From an uncultured Clostridia bacterium (GTDB lineage Bacteria; Bacillota; Clostridia; Oscillospirales; Acutalibacteraceae): a stretch of 64,000 nt of DNA. Below, piece by piece: positions 37,882 to 48,070 of the stretch. Made by a program: the position numbers and the translations under genes. The stretch covers positions 62,001 through 126,000 of the forward strand of contig CANQFC010000004.1 in the NCBI GenBank assembly GCA_947598155.1, in the 5' to 3' direction. Position 1 is the first letter of the stretch; the number at the start of each line of letters is the position of its first letter. The notes under the pieces were generated by a model. That model ran no database searches, was not told where the DNA came from, and saw nothing but the letters and a program-made list of their open reading frames with translations.

Positions 37882-39417
37882 TCATTCGTATTTTTTTAAA
37901 GTGAGAGGTATTTGCGCAAGAAGCTTAGACGGAGTATTTCCCCTCAGCGAATACTCTTCCGATACAGTATCACCTGCCTCACCGTGAATGTACACGCCCG
38001 CGACCGACGCTTTAAAAGGTGAAAGGCCCTGAGCGCAAAAAGAGGCGATAAGCCCCGCAAGGACATCTCCGCTGCCTCCCGAAGCCAAACCAGGATTTCC
38101 GGTAGTATTTATATAAATACTGTCGCCGCCCGTTTCACATACTAAAGTTGAAGCGCCTTTAAGCACCAAAACGGATTTATGGGCGGACGTGAATTCTTTG
38201 ACTACCCCGCCCCTGTTGGACTGAATCTCGCCGACGCTGCGCTTTGCGAGGCGCGCCATTTCACCCGGGTGCGGAGTTAAAATCACGGGAGATTTTGCTC
38301 TGTCTATTATATCTATATTATCTTTTATGGCATTTATTCCGTCGGCGTCAAGAATTATGGGAACGTCGGAATTTTCAATTACAAACCGCGCGATTTCCTC
38401 GGTGTCGCCGTCAACGCCCATTCCGCATCCGAGCACAACGGCGGAGCAGGTTTTCAGCTCCTTTGCTATTCTCGGAAGCGCCTTGCGTGAAATTCTGCCG
38501 CTTTCATTGCTCGGGAGGGGAATAAGCACCTGTTCAACGGTTTTTGACGCCAGCGCGGGATATGCCGCGTCGGGGAACGCCGCTTTTACTATCCCGGCGC
38601 CGCTGTTGACCGCCGCTGAAGTCGCCATAAATGACGCTCCCGGCATTTCATAACTGCCGCCGATAAACAGAACCGTACCGTAATCGCCCTTATGGCTGTC
38701 AAACCTATGTTTCGGAAAGAAATTTTTTATATCATCGCTTTTAAAGGCGATAAGCGGCGACGCAACTTTTTTGAAACATTCTTCGGGTATCCCTATATGA
38801 GCCAAGACCACCTGTCCGCAATCTGTGCAGGCAGGCTTTAATACGTGAACGGGCTTTAAGCACGTTACGGCAACGGTTATATCGGCTTTGACGTGAGCGC
38901 CGGGCGTTTCGCCGCTGTCGCTGTAAAGCCCCGAAGGCACGTCTACGCTCACAACCGCCGCAGATGAAGAATTTATCCTTTCAAATACGTCTGCGCTTGT
39001 TTCATCGGGAACGCCCTTAAATCCAATTCCGAAAACGCAGTCAACGATTATCTGCGCGTTACCGAAATAATCGTTCCGCGAATTTTGAGCGTCAAAATAT
39101 ACTATTGTCACTCCCGACGCGCGAATCCTCGCGAGCATTTCAGAGGATTCCTCATCTTTTGGTAGACCTGCCGTCATCATAACGGTTACATTATATCCGT
39201 TTTCAAGCAGTTTTCGGGCTATGACAAATCCGTCGCCGCCGTTTTTGCCTTTTCCGCAGACTATAAGGACGTTTCGCCTGTTAGTGCTGTCAAATGTTTT
39301 TCGGATAATCCTTGCGCAGTAAGAGCCTGCGTTTTCCATAAGCTGTAAATATGTCATACTGCTCTCATCTGCCGCTTGCTCAACAAGGCGGATGTCCTCA
39401 GCGGTCAATACTAACAT
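37882..39417 (-). CDS. nnr: Bifunctional NAD(P)H-hydrate epimerase / ADP-dependent dehydratase
   Basis: YjeF_N VCGKGKNGGDGFVIARKL; carbohydrate-kinase-like SGGSGDVLAGLIASFCAQG; likely start MLVLTAEDIRLVE (ORF opens at 39450). Confidence 0.93.
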   Translation of the reverse strand: MLVLTAEDIRLVEQAADESSMTYLQLMENAGSYCARIIRKTFDSTNRRNVLIVCGKGKNGGDGFVIARKLLENGYNVTVMMTAGLPKDEESSEMLARIRASGVTIVYFDAQNSRNDYFGNAQIIVDCVFGIGFKGVPDETSADVFERINSSSAAVVSVDVPSGLYSDSGETPGAHVKADITVAVTCLKPVHVLKPACTDCGQVVLAHIGIPEECFKKVASPLIAFKSDDIKNFFPKHRFDSHKGDYGTVLFIGGSYEMPGASFMATSAAVNSGAGIVKAAFPDAAYPALASKTVEQVLIPLPSNESGRISRKALPRIAKELKTCSAVVLGCGMGVDGDTEEIARFVIENSDVPIILDADGINAIKDNIDIIDRAKSPVILTPHPGEMARLAKRSVGEIQSNRGGVVKEFTSAHKSVLVLKGASTLVCETGGDSIYINTTGNPGLASGGSGDVLAGLIASFCAQGLSPFKASVAGVYIHGEAGDTVSEEYSLRGNTPSKLLAQIPLTLKKYE

Positions 39418-39541
39418 AAAATCACTTCCCGAAAATAAATGTTGTTTCAATAAGAACTTGCTTTATTATTATACCATATTTTATGAAAAAGAGCAATAAA
39501 AAAGGACTGCGCCGCAGTCCTTAATTTAAACTGTAATTTAA

Positions 39542-40792
39542 TCAGCCTAAAACGTAAATTGTAACGTTTCTCGCGCCCCAGGCATAGCACTGGCTTTTTG
39601 AATTCATATAAAGGTCAACGACAAATCTGCCCTCTTTGGCAAATCCGCCCGTATCGGCCGCAATAGCGTATCCGTAAACCACACCGTCATCGGAAACAAT
39701 ATACATTTCCGTGCCGTAGGGTATTTGCTCCGGGTTAACCGCGATATAACCGGGCTTTACCTTTTTGCCTGTCGACGTTGTACCGCCGGGAACACAGTAA
39801 GCCGCCGCCTTGCCCGTAATTTTGTATTTATAGTTTGCGGGAACCCCGTTTGAACCTATGGAGTACTTTGACGGCATTTTAAGCTCTGAAATCGCCGAAG
39901 AATTTTTGATAACTCCTTTGTTTCCGCCCGAGTATAAACCGATAGTCTTTATCTGCGGAATGGGGGCAAGAATTTCCTCGGAGCGCTCAACAGTCGTCTC
40001 AACAACCTCTCCGTTTACGGTTTTTTCTTTATAAAAAACGTTCTTTTGACCGTTAACGCCCTTTTGAGTAATCTTTGACGTGCCCTTGGACATTGTAGAT
40101 GAATACTCCGTTTTTTGGGTAAACGGAATCGTTTCGCTTTTGCTGTAAGAATTGTATTCAACTCTTAAAACGTTTACAGTGAGGTTTTCGGAAAGGGGCG
40201 TATCCTGAGAAGGCTCAACCTCGTCGTTCTCGCCGAGAGTGATTCCAAGCTCTTTAAGCAGTTCGCCGACATTTGCCGAAATTGAGGAGACCTTAACGCT
40301 TTCGCCGTCTGCATTAACGGTTACATTGTAAGGCGCCGTCAATACAATTTCCATACCGTCAAAGCAAATCGCAGTAGGACTTACGTTCAATACGGCTCCA
40401 TCACCTATCTCAATTTTCTGTGAATCAATAAACTCGCTTACCCTGCCCGCGAAAACAAATTCGCTTGTTTTTCCGTCTGCGTCTGTAAACTTGATTTTTG
40501 ATTCCCGGCAAACAATAATTTTGCTCTGGGAACCGGGCACAAAATCATCCAAAATCAATTTGTCATTTTCTGAAATTTCAATTTTTGCTTCGGCAAGAAT
40601 TGCATTCGCATCATTTTTAGACGTTTCAACTCTTGAAACCTGCGGGCCGTCGTATATGTCAACAGTGTACGGACCGTCAGCGGCAGCGAATGAAGTACCT
40701 ACGCCGGCTATAACAAGAGTCATAACAAGCGCAATGCAGCGGATAAGTAATCCGTTGGCAGTCTTCGCATACCCCTTGAAATTTGTAATCAT
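39542..40792 (-). CDS. YabE-like protein: DUF348 repeats, G5 domain and C-terminal 3D domain
   Basis: ANVGELLKELGITLGENDEVEPS, TQKTEYSSTMSKGTSKITQKGVNGQKNVFYKEKTVNGE (G5), IAADTGGFAKEGRFVVDLYMNS (3D). Confidence 0.88.
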   Translation of the reverse strand: MITNFKGYAKTANGLLIRCIALVMTLVIAGVGTSFAAADGPYTVDIYDGPQVSRVETSKNDANAILAEAKIEISENDKLILDDFVPGSQSKIIVCRESKIKFTDADGKTSEFVFAGRVSEFIDSQKIEIGDGAVLNVSPTAICFDGMEIVLTAPYNVTVNADGESVKVSSISANVGELLKELGITLGENDEVEPSQDTPLSENLTVNVLRVEYNSYSKSETIPFTQKTEYSSTMSKGTSKITQKGVNGQKNVFYKEKTVNGEVVETTVERSEEILAPIPQIKTIGLYSGGNKGVIKNSSAISELKMPSKYSIGSNGVPANYKYKITGKAAAYCVPGGTTSTGKKVKPGYIAVNPEQIPYGTEMYIVSDDGVVYGYAIAADTGGFAKEGRFVVDLYMNSKSQCYAWGARNVTIYVLG

Positions 40793-40799
40793 CAGTTTG

Positions 40800-41005
40800 C
40801 TCCTTTAATAAGCCGCGCCAAACATAAGACTTTGCAAATGCGCTATCCGCCTTACCGCCTTTGAAAAGGGGTTTAACGAATTGCCTAAGGCCCGACCGTT
40901 ATTCTCGCTAATTGATTTTATTTAAAGTCATTTGGCATACGGCAAAAATCCGTTTCTTCCAACGACTTTGTGTATTATATTCATAACTCAACGAAAAGTC
41001 AAATT
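40800..41005 (-). promoter_or_regulatory. Long, possibly structured 5' leader of the YabE-like gene
   Basis: ~190 nt non-coding leader with complementary segments AAAGTCGTTGG / CCAAATGACTTT and ACGG / CCGT; no riboswitch class recognised. Confidence 0.3.
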
Positions 41006-41221
41006 TTTCGACAAACACTTTTTGTGCAATTTACATAATACTCATCGTCAATTTTTGACTAAATGGCAGTTGAATCGTTTTTTATAAGCAATTTTTTGCG
41101 GTTATTTTTTCAAAAATTGTAACTTTTTTTGTGAGTTTTTTAAAAAAGTTGCAAAATATTACAAAACGGTTACAAAATTGGTTACGAATTGATACTTTTA
41201 AGCTCGTTTTTTTAGATATTT

Positions 41222-41358
41222 CACAAGAGGCTTGCCCAGTCAAGTGGCGCGGCAAGACGCGGTGTAAACCGCGCTGAGGAATCAGAGGGAGACCAAATCC
41301 CCGCTGATTCCGAAAACGGAGCCCGCCGCCTGAGGCGGGGTATGTCTCTTGCCTAAGT
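41222..41358 (+). repeat. Structured repeat copy B
   Basis: GGCAAGA...TCTTGCC outer helix enclosing CGCGG/CCGCG, GGAATCAG/CTGATTCC and CCCGCC/GGCGGG hairpins. Confidence 0.85.
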
Positions 41359-41500
41359 TCAATAAGGGGCTTGCCCCCGTCATTAAACGTGGCAAGACGC
41401 GGTGTAAACCGCGCTGAGGAATCGGGGAGGATACAAAATCCCCACTGATTCCGAAAACGGAGCCCGCCGCCTGAGGCGGGGTATGTCTCTTGCCTAAGTT
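41359..41500 (+). repeat. Structured repeat copy C, head-to-tail with copy B
   Basis: TTCAATAAGGGGCTTGCCCC...GGAATCGG/TTGATTCC-like stem with G.T...CTTGCCTAAG. Confidence 0.85.
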
Positions 41501-41633
41501 ATATGATAATTTTTCAAAAAATATTCATCTTTTTCTATACAATAATAATATAGGCAAAAAAATAAAACGTTATGCCGTTTTTTATAAAATCACATAAAAA
41601 AGCCCCCGAACGGGAGCTTTTTGAAAAAATAAA

Positions 41634-42032
41634 TTATCTCTTTGAGAACTGCGGTGCGCGGCGTGCGCCTTTGAGACCGTACTTCTTTCTTTCCTTCATT
41701 CTCGGGTCTCTTGTCAGGAAACCTGCTTTTTTGAGCTCCGCGCGAAGATTTTCATCATACTGGAGAAGAGCTCTTGAAAGTCCGTGGCGAATCGCGCCTG
41801 CCTGACCTGTTACTCCGCCGCCGTTTACGCGGCAAACTATGTCAAATTTATCTGTTGTGCCTGTCAATGTGAGAGGCTGACGAACGATAAGCTTGAGCGT
41901 TTCCAGGCCGAAATAATCGTCAATATCTCTGTCGTTGATTGTGATTTTACCTGTACCTGCGTAAACGCGCACGCGGGCTACGGATTTTTTTCTTCTGCCT
42001 GTACCGTAAAAATAAGGATTTGTTTCGTACAT
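41634..42032 (-). CDS. rpsI: 30S ribosomal protein S9
   Basis: [27 protein letters not shown] ... C-terminal RRAPQFSKR. Confidence 0.98.
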   Translation of the reverse strand: MYETNPYFYGTGRRKKSVARVRVYAGTGKITINDRDIDDYFGLETLKLIVRQPLTLTGTTDKFDIVCRVNGGGVTGQAGAIRHGLSRALLQYDENLRAELKKAGFLTRDPRMKERKKYGLKGARRAPQFSKR

Positions 42033-42051
42033 CTAAATTTGCCTCCCTTTC

Positions 42052-42480
42052 TTAAAATTCCCTAACTTCGGGTTTCTGTGCAGCGTGCTTATGCTCTGCG
42101 CCTGCGTAAACGCGAAGACGCGTAAGAGCTTGACGGCCGATTACGGAATCAGGTATCATACCTTTAACCGCTTTTGTTACTGCAAATTCAGGCTTTGTCT
42201 TCATTATAGTGCTGTATTTGATTTCTTTCATATTTCCGATATAGCCTGTGTGATGATAGTACATTTTCTGATTAAGCTTGTCACCTGTAAGAACAATCTG
42301 TGCCGCGTTGATGATGATTACGTGGTCGCCGCAGTCCGCGTTCGGCGTGAATGTCGGCTTGTGCTTGCCTCTTAAAAGCGTAGCCGCTTCAGCGGCAACC
42401 TTACCAAGCGGCTTGCCCGCAGCGTCAAGCACATACCAATTACGGGTAATATCGCCCTTTTTCGGCATATAAGTTGACAT
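42052..42480 (-). CDS. rplM: 50S ribosomal protein L13
   Basis: MSTYMPKKGDITRNWYVLDAAGKPLGKVAAEAATLLRGKHKPTFTPNADCGDHVIIINA. Confidence 0.98.
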   Translation of the reverse strand: MSTYMPKKGDITRNWYVLDAAGKPLGKVAAEAATLLRGKHKPTFTPNADCGDHVIIINAAQIVLTGDKLNQKMYYHHTGYIGNMKEIKYSTIMKTKPEFAVTKAVKGMIPDSVIGRQALTRLRVYAGAEHKHAAQKPEVREF

Positions 42481-42703
42481 AAAACTTACCTCCACTGATA
42501 TTTTTTATCGCCCGAAGATAATATCACATCTTTTTTTACTTGTCAATAATAATTTAATAATTTTTAACAAAACAAATAATTATCTCTTGTTTTCTTTTAT
42601 TTACTTTATTTTTTATATATTTTACTCGCAAACAAATTTTACGTATCCTTGTTTACTTTTTAATTGTAAAGATATAAAATATAGAAAAAACGAAGGTGAA
42701 ATA

Positions 42704-43414
42704 ATGCAAAAGCTGTTAAGTCTTGCCCGCGCGGCCGCAGAAAAATACGATATGATTGAAAACGGCGATAAAATTGCCGTGTGCGTTTCAGGCGGGAAAG
42801 ACAGCGTAGCCCTTTTAAAATGTATGGTTGAATTAAATCGCTTTTACCCAAAAAAGTTTGAACTTTGCGCGATTACAATCGACCCGTGCTTTTTCGGAAA
42901 AGAGGGCGACTATTCCGCAATAGAAACGCTTTGCGTCAATTCAGGCGTTCCATATACCGTTAAGCGTACAGATTTATATAACATAATATTTGAAACGAGG
43001 AAAGAAAAAAATCCGTGCAGTCTGTGCTCGCGAATGCGAAGAGGGCTTATTCACGACACTGCAAAGGAGCTCGGCTGTAACAAAATCGCGCTCGGGCATC
43101 ATATGGACGACGCCGCCGAAACTTTTATAATGAACCTGTTTTCAGGCGGAAGAGCAGAGTGCTTTTCCCCTGTTTCATATCTGTCGAGAAAAGATTTATA
43201 TATGATACGACCGCTGATATTCGCTTACGAATCCGATATTGAAAAAGCGGTCAGAAAAGAAAACCTGCCGATAATTAAAAGCGAATGTCCGGCAGACGAA
43301 AAGACTCACCGAGAAGAAACTAAGGCGCTTTTAAAGGAGCTTGAAAAGAAGTACCCCGCAATCAGGCAGAAAATTATCGGCGCTATGCAGACGGGAAATA
43401 TAAGCGGCTGGTAA
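42704..43414 (+). CDS. TtcA-like tRNA thiolation ATPase
   Basis: PP-loop CVSGGKDSVALL, CSLCSRMRRG, LGHHMDDAAETFIMNLF; ATG at 42704 with AAGGTGA upstream. Confidence 0.88.
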   Translation: MQKLLSLARAAAEKYDMIENGDKIAVCVSGGKDSVALLKCMVELNRFYPKKFELCAITIDPCFFGKEGDYSAIETLCVNSGVPYTVKRTDLYNIIFETRKEKNPCSLCSRMRRGLIHDTAKELGCNKIALGHHMDDAAETFIMNLFSGGRAECFSPVSYLSRKDLYMIRPLIFAYESDIEKAVRKENLPIIKSECPADEKTHREETKALLKELEKKYPAIRQKIIGAMQTGNISGW

Positions 43415-43480
43415 ATACTTGAAAAATCAAAACGGTTGATATATAATATATTCTAATTTAAATATGAACGGAGAATTACT

Positions 43481-44089
43481 ATGAGCGATATGAATATTGT
43501 ATGCCTTGACTTGGAGGGAGTATTGGTTCCCGAAATATGGATAGCCTTTGCCGAAGAGAGCGGTATTCCCGAGCTTAAAAAAACTACAAGAGACGAACCG
43601 GACTATGACAAGCTGATGAGGTACCGTCTCAGTATCCTTAAAGAGCACGGGTTAGGTCTTAAAGAGGTGCAGGCGACTATCGCAAAAATCGACCCTATGC
43701 CCGGAGCAAAAGAATTTCTTGACGAGCTTCGCTCTCTTACGCAGGTAATTATTATAAGCGATACGTTTACGCAGTTTGCCGGGCCTTTAATGAAAAAGCT
43801 CGGTATGCCGACAATTTTCTGCAATACTCTTGAGGTTGCGGAAAACGGGGAAATTACGGGCTTTAAAATGAGGATAAAGGATTCAAAGCTTACAACCGTT
43901 AAGGCGCTTCAGTCGATTGGATTTGAAACCATCGCAAGCGGCGACAGCTTTAACGACCTTGGTATGATAAAGGCAAGCAAAGCGGGCTTTTTATTCAAAA
44001 GCACCGATAAAATCAAGGCGGATTACCCTGAGCTCCCCGCTTTTGAAACTTATAGCGAGCTTATGGCGGCAATTAAGGCAAGTTTATAA
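43481..44089 (+). CDS. thrH: Phosphoserine phosphatase / homoserine phosphotransferase
   Basis: MNIVCLDLEGVLVPEIWIAFAEESGI, ISDTFTQFAGPLMKKLG. Confidence 0.93.
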   Translation: MSDMNIVCLDLEGVLVPEIWIAFAEESGIPELKKTTRDEPDYDKLMRYRLSILKEHGLGLKEVQATIAKIDPMPGAKEFLDELRSLTQVIIISDTFTQFAGPLMKKLGMPTIFCNTLEVAENGEITGFKMRIKDSKLTTVKALQSIGFETIASGDSFNDLGMIKASKAGFLFKSTDKIKADYPELPAFETYSELMAAIKASL

Positions 44090-44103
44090 TTGAGGTGATA
44101 GAT

Positions 44104-45387
44104 ATGGGATTCGACCCTAACCAAAAAATAGAAACAAAGTGCGTTCAGGGGGGCTGGCAGCCGAAAAGCGGTGAGCCGAGAGTTCTGCCCATATATGAGA
44201 GCACAACATATAAATATGATACATCCGCAGATATGGCAAAGCTTTTTGACCTTGAACCGGGGTATATGTACACACGTCTTGCCAACCCGACCAACGACGC
44301 TGTTGCGTCAAAAATTGCGGCGTTAGAAGGCGGATTTGCCGCTGTTCTCACATCGTCCGGCCAAGCGGCAAACTTCTTTTCACTTATAAATATACTCGGC
44401 GCAGGCGACCATTTCATCAGTTCCGCAACTATTTACGGCGGTACGTTCAATCTTTTCAACGTCACTATGAGAAAGCTCGGCATCGACGTAACCTTTGTTG
44501 ACCCGAGGGCTTCCGAGGAAGAGATTAAAGGCGCGTTCAAGCCCAACACAAAGGCCGTTTTCGGAGAAACGATTGCGAACCCGGCCCTTGACGTGCTTGA
44601 CATTGAAAAATTTGCCCGTATTGCCCACTCAAACGGCGTTCCGCTCATAATTGACAACACATTCCCCACGCCAATTAACTGCCGTCCTATTGAATGGGGA
44701 GCAGACATTGTCACTCATTCGACTACAAAATATATGGAAGGCCATGCTTCTACCATAGGCGGGTGCATAGTTGACAGCGGTAATTTTGACTGGTATCAAA
44801 ACGGCAAATACCCCTGTATGACCGAACCTGACGAAAGCTATCACGGCGCCGTATATGCAAAGGATTTCGGCAAAGCGGGCTATATTACCAAAATTGTTGC
44901 ACAGCTTATGCGCGATTACGGCTCAACGCCCTCGCCGTTTAACTCTTTTCTTTTAAATTTAGGGCTTGAAAGCCTTGCCGTAAGGGTTGAAAGGCACGTT
45001 GCGAACGCGCAAAAGGTAGCCGAATACCTTGAAAATCATAAAAAAATATCTTGGGTAAATTACCCGGGGCTTAAGTCAAGCAAAGATTATGAACTCGCTG
45101 AAAAATATATGCCGAACGGCACTTGCGGCGTAATTTCATTCGGAGTAAACGGCGGAAGAGCCAAAGCCGAGGAATTTATGAACAATTTAAGGCTTGCCGC
45201 TATCGTCACACACGTTGCGGACGCAAGAACCTGTGTTCTTCACCCGGCATCGTCAACGCACAGACAGCTTTCGGACAAAGAACTTATTGAGTGCGGCGTT
45301 ACGCCCGACCTAATAAGATTTTCGGTGGGTATTGAAAATGTTGACGACATAATTGCCGATATTGAACAGGCGCTCGGCAAAATATAA
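44104..45387 (+). CDS. metY: O-acetylhomoserine aminocarboxypropyltransferase/cysteine synthase
   Basis: ETKCVQGGWQPKSGEPRVLPIYESTTYKYDTS, VTHSTTKYMEGHASTIGGCIVD. Confidence 0.92.
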   Translation: MGFDPNQKIETKCVQGGWQPKSGEPRVLPIYESTTYKYDTSADMAKLFDLEPGYMYTRLANPTNDAVASKIAALEGGFAAVLTSSGQAANFFSLINILGAGDHFISSATIYGGTFNLFNVTMRKLGIDVTFVDPRASEEEIKGAFKPNTKAVFGETIANPALDVLDIEKFARIAHSNGVPLIIDNTFPTPINCRPIEWGADIVTHSTTKYMEGHASTIGGCIVDSGNFDWYQNGKYPCMTEPDESYHGAVYAKDFGKAGYITKIVAQLMRDYGSTPSPFNSFLLNLGLESLAVRVERHVANAQKVAEYLENHKKISWVNYPGLKSSKDYELAEKYMPNGTCGVISFGVNGGRAKAEEFMNNLRLAAIVTHVADARTCVLHPASSTHRQLSDKELIECGVTPDLIRFSVGIENVDDIIADIEQALGKI

Positions 45388-45389
45388 TT

Positions 45390-45411
45390 ACGGGGCAAGC
45401 CCTTATTAAAT
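45390..45411 (-). repeat. Fragment of the structured repeat, inverted
   Basis: GGGGCAAGCCCTTATTAAA is the reverse complement of the TTTAATAAGGGCTTGCCCC module. Confidence 0.45.
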
Positions 45412-45424
45412 AAATATCTGCATT

Positions 45425-45453
45425 AAAAGAGGCGGGTTTCCCCGCCTTTTTAT
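45425..45453. terminator. Terminator hairpin downstream of metY
   Basis: AGGCGGG-TTTC-CCCGCCTTTTT. Confidence 0.8.
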
Positions 45454-45489
45454 TTATGTATATTTGAAACGGAATAATGCGGCATCTTT

Positions 45490-46107
45490 TTAATAAACGC
45501 CGACCAAATTACCTTTTGAGTCATAAAACTTTACATCTGATATTACTTTTTTATAATCTTCATCAGTATTATTCAAACCGCAAAATCTCACATACCATAT
45601 AGAATGATCATTCTGAACATTTCCGCTGTACACATTTGAACCCTCTTTTACAGTCAATGTGTATTCATACGTACTGATGTCGGAATCTTTTTTTGAGCCA
45701 AAGAACAGCAAAGTGGAATCCGTGTCTTTTTCTCCGTCATCATTTATTGTGAAAAACTGTACGGAACCGAATTTTTCCTCGCCTTCTCTGCCGCTCTGCG
45801 TACTGCTCATAATAAATTCATATCTGGCAAGAGGACCGAAATATTTTCGCTTAAATATAAAAAGCTCCTGTGCTTTAGACGAATCACCGTCTGCCGCAAC
45901 ATAATATATATAACTCTCAATATAACGCCCGTCGCTAAATACAACAAAATCAGTCGCATTTCGCTGTGTATTCTCTATACAATATTCTTTGCATTCATCA
46001 GGCGACATAGTTGTAAAATAATAGTGTGCAAATACAGCGGCAAAAATCACCGCGGCAGATAAAACTGTAATCAAAATACCTCTTTTTATTATTTTCTTTT
46101 TTGTCAT
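45490..46107 (-). CDS. Hypothetical membrane-anchored protein
   Basis: N-terminal TM segment GILITVLSAAVIFAAVFAHYYF. Confidence 0.6.
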   Translation of the reverse strand: MTKKKIIKRGILITVLSAAVIFAAVFAHYYFTTMSPDECKEYCIENTQRNATDFVVFSDGRYIESYIYYVAADGDSSKAQELFIFKRKYFGPLARYEFIMSSTQSGREGEEKFGSVQFFTINDDGEKDTDSTLLFFGSKKDSDISTYEYTLTVKEGSNVYSGNVQNDHSIWYVRFCGLNNTDEDYKKVISDVKFYDSKGNLVGVY

Positions 46108-46590
46108 AAGCTCACCTTCCTACCTGTTAAAAGAAACATAATTATATAATTGCCATTGTTTATACTTAATACCCGTAGTAAAACTCAGCGGCACTCCGGC
46201 AGAAGGCTTTCAGCCATACGCCCGACTGCACATATATAATCGGGGCAAAACCCTTATTAAATCCACAGAATTCACTCCCTTTCTTTCTTCCCCTATAACA
46301 TAAATTTCAAGTTTTGTCAAGATGTTATGTAAAAATGCAGAAAAATCGCGCAAAAATGCAGAAAAACGTTCAAAATTACAGTTTTTCAAAAATTCAATTT
46401 CACCAAGACTTTTAAATCTTTTGCCCTAAAATTACCTTTTCCCCAAAAATTTACAATATTTTAATGATTTATTCTTTAAAATATATTATAATGATAGATA
46501 AGATAAATTGTGTTGTTATTAAATAACGGGTTTGACCCGTCATATAAGCCCGCAAATATTCCCCCCAAAAAAAGAAAAGGAGAATACAAA

Positions 46591-47949
46591 ATGAGTTACA
46601 CTAATGCTGAATTGAACAATTTTACTCGGACGCACGCTCAGATGTGTCTTGAAAACGGAAAAATCGACGCTGAGCTTTACGAAAAATTCGGCGTTAAACG
46701 CGGACTGCGCGATAAAAACGGCCAAGGCGTTATTGCAGGTCTTACCGCTATTTCCGAAGTTTTGGCGGTAAAAGAGACGCCAGAGGGCAGAATCCCCTGC
46801 GACGGTAAGCTGTCATACAGGGGTATAAACGTTATCGACCTTATAAAAGGCAGAGGAAATAACAGATTCGGCTTTGAAGAGGCAACTTACCTGTTGCTGT
46901 TCGGCAAACTGCCGTCGAAAAAAGAATTAGAAGAGTTTATAGGCATTCTCGCCGAGTTGCGCACACTGCCGACAAACTTTACACGCGACGTAATTATGAA
47001 AGCCCCCAGCAAGGACATTATGAATTCGCTCACGAAAAGCGTGCTTACGCTTGCCGCATATGACGACTTAGCGTCCGATTTAAGCATTGAAAACGTTCTC
47101 TGCCAGTGCCTTAGAATGATAAGCTGTTTCCCTATGCTTTCTGTTTACGCCTATCATGCGTACAACCACTATGAATGCAACGATTCGCTTTATATTCACA
47201 GGCCTGATCCGTCGCTTTCAACTGCGGAAAACATATTGCGTATGTTAAGACCCGATATGAAGTACACTGAGCTTGAGGTAAAAGTTCTTGACATCGCTTT
47301 AATACTTCATATGGAGCACGGCGGCGGCAACAACTCATCATTCACCACCCACGTTGTAACGTCGGCAGGTTCGGACACATATTCCACAATGGCGGCGGCG
47401 CTTTGCTCTTTGAAAGGGCCTAAGCATGGCGGCGCGAACATTAAGGTAATAGAAATGATGAACAATATTAAAGAAAATGTTCCCGACACAAAAGATGACG
47501 AGGCATTGCGCGGCTATCTTTCCAAAATTATAGATAAACAGGCTTTTGACAGAAAAGGGCTTATTTACGGTATGGGGCACGCTATTTATTCGGTATCTGA
47601 CCCGCGCGCTCAGGTTTTCCGCTCATTTGTCAAAGAGCTTGCCATTGAGAAAGGCAGAACCGATGATTTTGAGCTTTACAGCAAAGTTGAGACGATAGGC
47701 AAAGAGCTAATTTCGCAAAAGCGCAAAATTTACAAAGGAGTCAGCATCAACGTGGACTTCTTCAGCGGGTTCGTTTACAGCATGCTCGGTATTCCCGAAG
47801 AGCTGTTCACGCCTATTTTCGCCATTGCAAGAGTTGCAGGCTGGTCCGCTCACAGAATAGAGGAGCTTATAAACGCGGATAAAATTATACGTCCCGCGTA
47901 CAAGAGCGTCGGAAAAGGCCAAGAGTATCTGCCTTTGGACAAAAGATAA
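46591..47949 (+). CDS. Citrate synthase (Si-type)
   Basis: GKLSYRGINVIDLI, LHMEHGGGNNSSFTTHVVTSAGSDTYSTMAAALCSLKGPKHGGAN, GMGHAIYSVSDPRA; RBS AAGGAGAA upstream of ATG 46591. Confidence 0.95.
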   Translation: MSYTNAELNNFTRTHAQMCLENGKIDAELYEKFGVKRGLRDKNGQGVIAGLTAISEVLAVKETPEGRIPCDGKLSYRGINVIDLIKGRGNNRFGFEEATYLLLFGKLPSKKELEEFIGILAELRTLPTNFTRDVIMKAPSKDIMNSLTKSVLTLAAYDDLASDLSIENVLCQCLRMISCFPMLSVYAYHAYNHYECNDSLYIHRPDPSLSTAENILRMLRPDMKYTELEVKVLDIALILHMEHGGGNNSSFTTHVVTSAGSDTYSTMAAALCSLKGPKHGGANIKVIEMMNNIKENVPDTKDDEALRGYLSKIIDKQAFDRKGLIYGMGHAIYSVSDPRAQVFRSFVKELAIEKGRTDDFELYSKVETIGKELISQKRKIYKGVSINVDFFSGFVYSMLGIPEELFTPIFAIARVAGWSAHRIEELINADKIIRPAYKSVGKGQEYLPLDKR

Positions 47950-47972
47950 ACACCATTTATACAAATATACAA

Positions 47973-48003
47973 AATCCCCGACTATATATAGTACGGGGAT
48001 TCT
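47973..48003 (+). terminator. Terminator after citrate synthase
   Basis: AATCCCCGacTATATATAgtaCGGGGATT. Confidence 0.6.
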
Positions 48004-48070
48004 TGACTATTTTCTCATTAAATGATATTATGAAAACAGACCGATAAAAACTTGGAAAAGAAGTAACGGA

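Noticed and set aside
46140-46270. ACCCGTAGTA..CACTCCGGCAGAAGG..CAGCCATACGCCCG..GGGGCAAAACCCTTATTAAA as a riboswitch or full repeat copy
   Set aside because: Only the terminal GGGGCAAAACCCTTATTAA resembles the repeat 5' module; the rest cannot be matched confidently by eye.
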